DNA of 36,974 nt from Clostridiales bacterium (lineage in GTDB: Bacteria; Bacillota; Limnochordia; Darwinibacteriales; B1SED10-159): contig PUOC01000296.1 of NCBI GenBank assembly GCA_003551965.1, forward strand, positions 1-36,974, written 5' to 3'. The stretch's first letter is position 1; each line of letters begins with the position of its first letter. The notes under the pieces were generated by a model. It worked only from the letters and a program-made list of their open reading frames with translations, was not told the origin of the DNA and did not search any database. Below are positions 26,765 through 34,116 of this stretch, in pieces. The position numbers and the translations under genes are program-made.

Positions 26765-27790
26765 CTAGGAAAGTTCTTGAAATACGCGTCCGCTCCCGCT
26801 GTTGAAGCTGATCGTGGCTCTGGCCCCGAGGATGTATGTCAGCTGCGGGGGCAGGTGGCCTAGGTCTGCATCGTAGATGACTGGAAACGGAAGGTCGGAC
26901 AGGGCTTTGGACAGGGCATCGGTGAAACTGAAGTCTGTTTCCTGGGCAATACCTGCAGGACGTCCCACAACCATTCCGCTGCAATATTGAAACCAACCGG
27001 CGTGGCGCAGCTGCCACAGTGTGCGGTAGATGTCGGGAGGCTGCATTTCGCAGGACTCCCACAGCCACACGATGCCATCATCGCGATAGCGGTCCAGCCA
27101 CTGCGGAACGAGGGCAAAGGGTGTTCCGGCCAGTTTGCAGAGAACGTCCAAACAACCCCCAATCAGACGTCCGCTGAACTTGAGCTGGCTTTCACCAGAC
27201 AGGGTCTTCCATACTACTGGGTGCGTAAGCCGATAACCAGAAAACACACCGGCCTCCAGTTCGGGCCACTCCGCCTGGTACTGTTCTAAGCTTTCTTGTA
27301 CCACGCTGTCTTCCTTCTTGGAGCCGAGAATTCCCAGGGCCCGCAGAACCGAAGGATCCATGGTGTCCATTCCGAAATCCAGGAAATTCGGTCCGTGGGC
27401 AGAGGCAAGATTTCCGTTGATCGTCAGAAAAAACAACAGCGTACTGATGTCAGAATAACCCATGATCCATTTTCCAGGCATAGAGCGAATCGCGTCCATA
27501 TCGAGGCAGGGGAGCATGTCGCACAAAAATTCACCGCCCCAAGGGGGAATAATGGCTTTGACCTTAGGGTTTGTGAATAGGTCCATGAACTCCTCGGCCC
27601 GGGTATGCCCATCGGCACTGACATGTTGGTGGCTGCTGCGTACCGATGGGGTCTCTAAAATCCGATAGCCCATTTTTTCCAAATTATCCTCCGCTTTATC
27701 CAGCTTGTCTGTGAACGGAACCTGTACACCCGACGAAGGGGCACAGATTCCAATGGTCGTACCCGGACGCAGAGGGGGCGGATAACGCAT
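26765..27790 (-). CDS. S66-family LD-carboxypeptidase / MccF-like serine peptidase
   Basis: LRPGTTIGICAPSSGVQVPFTDKLDKAEDNLEKMGY, FTNPKVKAIIPPWGGEFLCDMLPCLD, KWIMGYSDISTLLFFL, LIGGCLDVLCKLAGTPF. Confidence 0.92.
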   Translation of the reverse strand: MRYPPPLRPGTTIGICAPSSGVQVPFTDKLDKAEDNLEKMGYRILETPSVRSSHQHVSADGHTRAEEFMDLFTNPKVKAIIPPWGGEFLCDMLPCLDMDAIRSMPGKWIMGYSDISTLLFFLTINGNLASAHGPNFLDFGMDTMDPSVLRALGILGSKKEDSVVQESLEQYQAEWPELEAGVFSGYRLTHPVVWKTLSGESQLKFSGRLIGGCLDVLCKLAGTPFALVPQWLDRYRDDGIVWLWESCEMQPPDIYRTLWQLRHAGWFQYCSGMVVGRPAGIAQETDFSFTDALSKALSDLPFPVIYDADLGHLPPQLTYILGARATISFNSGSGRVFQELS

Positions 27791-27924
27791 GGCGTCTACC
27801 CCTTTCCACAGAGTCTTGCATCATGGCCGGAGTGTTCGGCACCAGGATGGTGTTGGTGTGCAGGGGGCCGCAGCAGGTGCCCGGCCTAGAACACACTGTG
27901 CTCCTTAGAGCAGCTGACAGAGTG

Positions 27925-28794
27925 TTAAGCGAGGGTCACTCCTGAAAAGGTTTCCAGTGCTTCCATACTCACTTTCACCGATTGTATCTCGCCTAGCTGA
28001 CTGTGGTCCTGCTCCAAAATGATATAGTCGAGATGGGGCGCCTGGGCAGCGGCGCCGACAATATCTTGAATCGGAAGTATGCCGGCGCCGATTTCCGTGA
28101 AGCACCGCGGATGGACGCTATTTGCAAAAACTTCCATATCGATCTCCTGTTTTGGATCGACGATGTCTTCGTATAAGATGAGCGGCTGGGGAGCATCTTG
28201 GGGAAAGTCCTTTTGATGCAGAAGAACCAGTCGATCCCGATGCTTCTCGATCAGTGCCCTCGGATCTTGCCCCCCTCGAAAGGCCCAATATGTGTCTAGT
28301 TCAAGAAAGACCAATTCCTGCTCGGTGTTCTCCAGCAGCAGATCATACACCGTGCGGCCGTCAAATTCCTGGAATTCATGGTAGTGATTGTGATAATAGA
28401 ACTGCATGCCGTGTTCTCGGCAGAGTTCTCCCACTTGGTTGAAGGCATCCGCGGTCTGCATAACAAAATCGCGGTCGCCGTAAGGGAAGAAAACCATGGC
28501 GCAGCCGATGCGGTTGTTCCCCAATTCTCCGTGGTAGTCCAGCACCGGTTTCAACGCTTCCGCGCTCCAAGGGTGGACGTGACAGCCGACTATAGAAAGT
28601 CCTAGATCATCCAAACGCATCTTCATTTCCTTCGCCGAAAGGCCGAATCCGACACCGGGATCCGCCGAGGCGTTGTGGTTGGCGGCTTCAATGTATCGGC
28701 AGCCTGTATTTGCCACCTCTTTGAGCGTACCGCCAGGATCACGCTGCAGGGACTCGCGAACGGAGTAGAGTTGAAGGCCGACATGTAAGGCCAT
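27925..28794 (-). CDS. Sugar phosphate isomerase/epimerase (xylose isomerase-like TIM barrel)
   Basis: MALHVGLQLYSVRESLQRDPGGTLKEVANTGCRYIEA, FYYHNHYHEFQEFDGRTVYDLLLENT, LELDTYWAFRGGQDP; AAAGGA RBS. Confidence 0.9.
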   Translation of the reverse strand: MALHVGLQLYSVRESLQRDPGGTLKEVANTGCRYIEAANHNASADPGVGFGLSAKEMKMRLDDLGLSIVGCHVHPWSAEALKPVLDYHGELGNNRIGCAMVFFPYGDRDFVMQTADAFNQVGELCREHGMQFYYHNHYHEFQEFDGRTVYDLLLENTEQELVFLELDTYWAFRGGQDPRALIEKHRDRLVLLHQKDFPQDAPQPLILYEDIVDPKQEIDMEVFANSVHPRCFTEIGAGILPIQDIVGAAAQAPHLDYIILEQDHSQLGEIQSVKVSMEALETFSGVTLA

Positions 28795-28972
28795 GGGCAA
28801 CATCCTTTCGGTAATGGACTCATGCATTGCTGCATACTGCTTTTCTTCGAGCTTGGCTGGGAAAACCCTTCTATGCTGGAGAGGCCAGGATGTCTCCAGA
28901 CGATTATGGCATCAGCTTTCAAAGCCAGCCAAATCACTGTGCATGTGCTGGTGAAGGACCTTGACAGGGGTT

Positions 28973-30256
28973 TTAAGGTGTCAGCCGGTGGCGATCCCTA
29001 GGAAACAGCGCGGCCTCACGGATATTCCTGCAACCGCACAGCAGCGCCGTCAGACGCTCAAGACCGATGGCAAGGCCTCCATGGGGAGGCATGCCGAAAC
29101 GGAAAGCTTCCAAGTAATGCTGAAACCCCTGTGGGTCGAAGCCCCGCTGCTCCAGAGCAGCCTGCAGTTGACCACCGTCGTGGATGCGCTGGCCGCCAGT
29201 GGTTATTTCCATGCCTCGGAAAAGCAGATCGAAGCTGGCCGTTGTTCCGCCGGCCTTGGGCATGGTGTACATGGGTCGCTTTGCCTGCGGATAGTCGGTG
29301 ACAAAGAGAAAGTCGCTCTGGAGCTCTTCGGCGGCATATTGGGAAAGCAGCCTCTCCCCTTTGGGATCCAGGTCGCCGTGTTGTCCAGCATAGTGGAAGC
29401 GCCGTTTTAGCAGGTCGGCCGCTTCGCTTAACGGTATTCTCGGTATCTTGGAGACCTCGGGCAGTTCAACCTGCAGCTGCTGCAGGGCTGGGGAGCTTTC
29501 CTGTGCAGCGCTGGCCAGCATGGAATGCAGGAGCCGCTCCTGCAGATCCATAATGTCGTGCTCATCACGGATGAAACCCATTTCCAGATCCAAACTGATG
29601 TATTCGTTCAGGTGCCGTGCCGTGTCATGTCTTTCGGCGCGGTAGACGGGGCCAACTTCATAGACCCTTTCATATCCAGCGCCCACCAGCATCTGTTTGT
29701 AGAACTGCGGACTTTGGGCCAGATAGGCCCGCTGTTCAAAATAGGGCAGGGAAAACAATTCCGTGCCGCCTTCGGTCCCGCTGGCCACCAGCTTGGGAGA
29801 AAAGACCTGGGTAAACCCTTCGCCGTCGAGAAATCGCTGGAACCCATGCACCAGGGCAGCTTGAATGCGGAAAATGGGCTGGATCCGGGTATGACGGAGG
29901 CTGACGCTGCGGTGGTTGAGCTGGGTATCCAAGCTAGCTTGTATGGTCGGGTTGTTGATGGAAAGGGGCAGTGGTTCGGCCCGGTTAATTAACTGCACAG
30001 ATTCCGCGTGTACTTCGAATCCCCCTAGAGCCCGCTCTTCGGCGTGCACCAGCCCCTTCACCGCGATAACGCTTTCATTGGTGAACCGCCCGTGATCCAG
30101 CGTATCCGATTTCACCACAACCTGCACCCGTCCGGTCCGATCCCGGAGCATGAAGAAGTTTACCTGTCCCAGGCGTCTAATACGTTCGATCCATCCGCAC
30201 AAATTGACCTGCTGTCCTTGCCATTGCCCGATGTCGGAAACACAGATGCGTACCAT
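28973..30256 (-). CDS. aspS: Archaeal-type (AspS2, probably non-discriminating) aspartyl-tRNA synthetase
   Basis: OB-fold VNLCGWIERIRRLGQVNFFMLRDRTGRVQVV; GTEGGTELFSLPYFEQRAYLAQSPQFYKQML, YEVGPVYRAERHDTARHLNEYISLDLEMGF, MEITTGGQRIHDGGQLQ, HGGLAIGLERL..NIREAALFPRDRHRLTP. Confidence 0.88.
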   Translation of the reverse strand: MVRICVSDIGQWQGQQVNLCGWIERIRRLGQVNFFMLRDRTGRVQVVVKSDTLDHGRFTNESVIAVKGLVHAEERALGGFEVHAESVQLINRAEPLPLSINNPTIQASLDTQLNHRSVSLRHTRIQPIFRIQAALVHGFQRFLDGEGFTQVFSPKLVASGTEGGTELFSLPYFEQRAYLAQSPQFYKQMLVGAGYERVYEVGPVYRAERHDTARHLNEYISLDLEMGFIRDEHDIMDLQERLLHSMLASAAQESSPALQQLQVELPEVSKIPRIPLSEAADLLKRRFHYAGQHGDLDPKGERLLSQYAAEELQSDFLFVTDYPQAKRPMYTMPKAGGTTASFDLLFRGMEITTGGQRIHDGGQLQAALEQRGFDPQGFQHYLEAFRFGMPPHGGLAIGLERLTALLCGCRNIREAALFPRDRHRLTP

Positions 30257-30282
30257 CGTCTTCACCCTTTCATGGTGAGAAT

Positions 30283-30311
30283 AAAAAGACCCCGACGCCA
30301 ATGCGCCAGGG
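30283..30311 (-). terminator. Second T-box terminator
   Basis: Minus strand CCCTGGCGC-attg-GCGTCGGGG ... TCTTTTT. Confidence 0.75.
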
Positions 30312-30362
30312 ACGAATAACCGCGGTGCCACCCTGCTTTACTCTTCCTAGGAGGTGAAACGC

Positions 30363-30396
30363 AAAAAAGCTTTCGTCCAGATTGGGACGAAAGCTT
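30363..30396 (-). terminator. First T-box terminator
   Basis: Minus strand AAGCTTTCGTCC-caatct-GGACGAAAGCTT then TTTT. Confidence 0.9.
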
Positions 30397-30605
30397 CCTT
30401 CGCGGTGCCACCCAAATTAACCCATGAAGAGTTATCTTTGTTCCCGGTAACGGGGGAAACCGGCATCCCTTTGATTCAGGACGCAGCTCCGAGGTGTTCT
30501 TCCATCCTCTGGATCCACCGGGCTTTCACCGGCCCCGGCTCGCTGTGGAATGCTTGGGAAGATGTACTCGTCTCTTCACAGCCGATTGCTCTAGTATTAC
30601 TGCTT

Positions 30606-30634
30606 ATTAAACCATGGAGCCTTCGGAGTGTCAA
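30606..30634 (-). promoter_or_regulatory. Promoter for T-box-aspS transcript
   Basis: Minus strand TTGACA-17 nt-TTTAAT. Confidence 0.8.
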
Positions 30635-30684
30635 GCACATAATTTCTCAGCACTTTGCTAACAGTTCCAGTGCAGCGGCCGGCG

Positions 30685-32025
30685 CTATGCGTACCAGCCG
30701 TCGGGCAGAGCATCTCTTTCCTCGGCGAGCAGTTCCTTGATAATGGTATCGGCATCACTGATGCTGTTGACGATGGGATCGGTCAGCATAGCCCGCCGCA
30801 GCAGATCGTGATCGCATTGGACGATGGCTTCTACGGTCAACTCATGGGTGTCTAGTACCTGCATCTGCAGGGAGCGGAGTCCCCGGGGGAAGGAGGAGGC
30901 AGGCCTGGGCTTCGGGCCATCCATGTCAACGTCACAGAGCAGTTCCAAAAAGGCATCGTCAGGGAGATTGGGAACGGCACCGCGGTTGGCGGTATTGATA
31001 TAGAAGGGCTGCTGTGATCCGCTCCACATGGCTTCGATAATGTCTGTGGCATGGTCGGGTTTGATCCTTTCCTGGAAGTCATCCATGGTCAGGTCGCCGC
31101 TGTTGAATCGGTCTACCTGTACCCACATTTCGTCATGGCGCTTCTGGCGTTCTTCCGCATCGAAGCTCACAACGGAACTGGGATGATCGGGCAGTACGCC
31201 TCGGCCTTGCCAGTAGGGAAGGTATTCTTTGGTGTGTCCCATGCAAGCAGGCCACTTGCCGAAAATGTCCCACAGCATCAGGCCGTAGGTTACGTTGAAG
31301 CGCGCCTTGGAGTGGCCTTCGTTTGTCTCCAGGGCGGCCCTTTCGGCCATGGTGCGCCGAAGCTTATCTTCGGCGTTCTGTCCATTGTAATGTATGTCCA
31401 GCAGCCACGTAAAATGGTTAACGCCGGCAATGGTCAGGTCCAACTTATCCGGGTCTTCGCCGCCCACTGCGTCCAGATAATTTCTGTGGACGTGGGGCAT
31501 GTGCAGTCCGTCGCAGAGGGCGAATGTCTTGAGATTGGGGAATTGGCGCATGAGACCGATGCCGTTGACGGTGGTGGGGTTGATATAGTTGATCAGCCAC
31601 GCGTCCGGGCACAGCTGTTCAACGTCCTTGGCCACTTCCAGAATGACGGGGAGTTCACGCATGGCCCGAAATATGCCTCCGGGACCGATGGTGTCGCCGG
31701 AGGGCATGGTTACACCGTATTTCTCAGAAATTCTGCAGTCGACGCCGCGAAAGTACACGCCGCGGTCGGCGAAGCTTAGGACCACAAAATCGGCGCCGGA
31801 CAATCCCTCCCGCCGGTCCGTGGAACTTTCAATGGTCACCCCGCAGTCACTGTGCTCCACGGCCCGCTGGGCCAATGTGGTCATTTTCTGCAGCCGCTCG
31901 GCATGGGTGTCCACCAGCGACATCGTACCGCCTCGAAATACAGGGCTGTTGGTCATGGCCCAGATGAACTGGCGGCCAAAGAACATACTGCCTGCACCGA
32001 TCAAAACGATTTTCGGTCCTGTCAT
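30685..32025 (-). CDS. Glycoside hydrolase family 4 (alpha-glucosidase/galactosidase/galacturonidase type, NAD-dependent)
   Basis: KIVLIGAGSMFFGRQFIWAM Rossmann, LINYINPTTVN, FALCDGLHMPH, GVNHFTWLLDI. Confidence 0.93.
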   Translation of the reverse strand: MTGPKIVLIGAGSMFFGRQFIWAMTNSPVFRGGTMSLVDTHAERLQKMTTLAQRAVEHSDCGVTIESSTDRREGLSGADFVVLSFADRGVYFRGVDCRISEKYGVTMPSGDTIGPGGIFRAMRELPVILEVAKDVEQLCPDAWLINYINPTTVNGIGLMRQFPNLKTFALCDGLHMPHVHRNYLDAVGGEDPDKLDLTIAGVNHFTWLLDIHYNGQNAEDKLRRTMAERAALETNEGHSKARFNVTYGLMLWDIFGKWPACMGHTKEYLPYWQGRGVLPDHPSSVVSFDAEERQKRHDEMWVQVDRFNSGDLTMDDFQERIKPDHATDIIEAMWSGSQQPFYINTANRGAVPNLPDDAFLELLCDVDMDGPKPRPASSFPRGLRSLQMQVLDTHELTVEAIVQCDHDLLRRAMLTDPIVNSISDADTIIKELLAEERDALPDGWYA

Positions 32026-32091
32026 CGATATAGGCTCCTTCCTTTATCGGCGCCGGGTCTTTGCCTACCGCGGTGCCGTTTTCCCATATTC

Positions 32092-32120
32092 ATTATACGG
32101 AGACCCGCTGATTCCTGCAA
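32092..32120 (-). promoter_or_regulatory. Promoter for GH4 gene
   Basis: Minus strand TTGCAG-17 nt-TATAAT. Confidence 0.6.
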
Positions 32121-32195
32121 TGGCAGGGAGTCGGGCGTTGATGTCCAAAAGTCATATATAGAACCATTGTCCATTTGCGGGAAAGGGGATCTACT

Positions 32196-33017
32196 ATGCA
32201 GGGACTAATGCTTTTGAACCAATTGGCCGATGAACTGCAGCTGCGGCTGGGAGCGTGCCACCGCCAGACCCATGATGGCCGCTGGGTGGAACGGAAAATC
32301 CACAGTGACTATGATCTGTGGCTGATTGATGAAGGCTCTGTAGATCTTGAGGTGGCTGGTGGTCAACAGCGGGCGAATGAGGGGGATCTGGTACTGTTCT
32401 ACCCGGGAGTCTATTATACGGCCCGCGCGGGTTCCGAGCGTTGTAAGCTCATCTACGCGCATTTCCAGCTCTCCCTAGGTAACAACCGAGATATCCTGCG
32501 GCAGTTTCCCCTGATGGGGATCGTTCCCGGGTCGGCCGTACGACGTGAAATCGGGCACTTTCGAACCGTATTCTGGCAGTATCGCCGGCGGGAAGCAATG
32601 AGCTATCTAGCGCTCAAGGGTGAACTGCTGACCCTTTTGGCTGCGGTACTCAAGTATCACAGCCGCCAGCCGCGTCCAGCCCCGGAAACTCTGTCTCCCG
32701 GCGTCCAGCAGCTGGTGCGGCTGCAGCCGGTGCTTGGCCATGTGGAGCAAAACCTGCACAAAAGAATCCCAGTCAGGGAAATGGCGGACCTAGCGGACAT
32801 GTCGGAGAAATATTTCCTATCCTATTTCAAGAAAGCCTTGGGAATAACCCCGGGACAGTATGTCCTGCAGCGACGCATGGCCAAGGCCCGCGAGCATCTC
32901 TACCAGCGTCGCTTCTCCATTAAAGAATTGGCAGCGCTGGTGGGCTATTCAGATAGCTATTCCTTCTCCAAGGCCTTCAAGAAACATCATAAACTGCCGC
33001 CTACCGATTTCTTGTAG
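32196..33017 (+). CDS. AraC-family transcriptional regulator with cupin-like N-terminal domain
   Basis: C-terminal double HTH: RIPVREMADLADMSEKYFLSYFKKALGITPGQYVLQRRMAKAREHLYQRRFSIKELAALVGYSDSYSFSKAFKKHHKLPPTDF. Confidence 0.94.
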   Translation: MQGLMLLNQLADELQLRLGACHRQTHDGRWVERKIHSDYDLWLIDEGSVDLEVAGGQQRANEGDLVLFYPGVYYTARAGSERCKLIYAHFQLSLGNNRDILRQFPLMGIVPGSAVRREIGHFRTVFWQYRRREAMSYLALKGELLTLLAAVLKYHSRQPRPAPETLSPGVQQLVRLQPVLGHVEQNLHKRIPVREMADLADMSEKYFLSYFKKALGITPGQYVLQRRMAKAREHLYQRRFSIKELAALVGYSDSYSFSKAFKKHHKLPPTDFL

Positions 33018-33137
33018 ATATGACATCTGTCATGGGCAGACGGTGATTTTCTGCACTGGCGGTGGCGGCCGGCGTTGTATATAGTGAAGTCGAAGCATGA
33101 AGCCCATGCCATATTTCCCATTAGGAGGACTGCACCT

Positions 33138-34007
33138 ATGATCCATGTGAAGTACGCCGCCTTACCCCTGCTGTTGGCCGCACTCTTGAGCACGGCGGCC
33201 GGAGTCAGCGCCTGCAGTAGTTTCGCCGTGTACGCCGATGAGATCTACTATGGAATGAACTTCGATTTCGAACCGCACACCGATGTCCGCTTGGCCGTTA
33301 GGCCCCACAGTGACGGATATGTTTTCTTAGGCAGCTTCGAACATGAGGGGCAATGGCTGGACATGGCGGGAATGAACAGCCTGGGGCTGTTTGCCAATCT
33401 GCAGACGGTTCCGCCATTGGAGTTGGAGAATGCCGCCGGTGCCTCCATGATTCTGCCACAGCTTAAGGCCGTCAGTCTCCAGTCCGCCGGTCATCTAGCA
33501 GAAGTTTTGGATATACTCGGCGATGCTCGTTTAGTACATGTACCCGGCTTTCACCTGCACAGCCTCTATGCTGACATGTACGGAAGGGCTGCCGTCGTCG
33601 AAGCAGGGGCGGAGGAGAATTACATTGAAAAAATCGATGGACAATATATGGTGATGACCAATTTCAACCACAGCCGCCGCAGCGAGGAAGCCGGACTAGA
33701 CGGTGCCGGCCTGGATCGCTTCCGTACTGCGGAGAAGATCATGGCGTCGGAATGGGACGGCTTTTCCTGGCAGACTGGAATGGACCTATTGGAGGTCGTC
33801 AGTCTGGGGGAAAAGACCAGGGTTTCGCTGGTCTTCAGGCCGGAGCAGAACACCGTGTACGCGGCGGTTGGGTCTGAGTTTGAGCGGATTTGGAAGTTGG
33901 ATCTGGAACAGCAGACCATTGAGGGATACCGCGGGTTCGACGGCATCGTCGAAAAGGACATTCCCCGGCGAGGCATCAGAATCCAAGAACTCCTAGAACC
34001 CAATTAA
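33138..34007 (+). CDS. Secreted linear-amide C-N hydrolase (choloylglycine hydrolase/Ntn-Cys family)
   Basis: Signal peptide then ACSSFAVYADEIYYGMNFDFEPHTDVRLAVRP (N-terminal nucleophile Cys, GxNxDF); MTNFNHS; AGGAGG RBS. Confidence 0.82.
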   Translation: MIHVKYAALPLLLAALLSTAAGVSACSSFAVYADEIYYGMNFDFEPHTDVRLAVRPHSDGYVFLGSFEHEGQWLDMAGMNSLGLFANLQTVPPLELENAAGASMILPQLKAVSLQSAGHLAEVLDILGDARLVHVPGFHLHSLYADMYGRAAVVEAGAEENYIEKIDGQYMVMTNFNHSRRSEEAGLDGAGLDRFRTAEKIMASEWDGFSWQTGMDLLEVVSLGEKTRVSLVFRPEQNTVYAAVGSEFERIWKLDLEQQTIEGYRGFDGIVEKDIPRRGIRIQELLEPN

Positions 34008-34015
34008 GGCAAAAG

Positions 34016-34051
34016 CCAGGGACCGCCCGGAGCCACTCCGGCGGTCCCTGG
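34016..34051 (+). terminator. Terminator hairpin after Ntn hydrolase gene
   Basis: CCAGGGACCGCC...GGCGGTCCCTGG 12-bp perfect arms. Confidence 0.75.
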
Positions 34052-34116
34052 GGCATGCTCCCAAAAAGGCGGACAGGACTCCACGCCTTAGCCGGGGAAC
34101 CTACCAAAAACCATGT

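Larger units (their letters stand above)
30283..30598 (-). promoter_or_regulatory. T-box leader (Asn AAC specifier) with duplicated T-box/antiterminator-terminator module
   Basis: Stem I with GACGAGTA (5' side of specifier loop) and GGAAG-AAC-ACCTCGGAG; first T-box GGGTGGCACCGCG (30413-30401) + terminator; second AGGGTGGCACCGCGG (30334-30320) + terminator. Confidence 0.92.

Noticed and set aside
32065-32085. T-box-like core GGCACCGCGG on the minus strand in the GH4 5' UTR
   Set aside because: The rest of the T-box (UGG upstream, stem I, terminator) is absent and the UTR from the predicted promoter is too short; likely coincidence with the ACCGCGGT palindrome.
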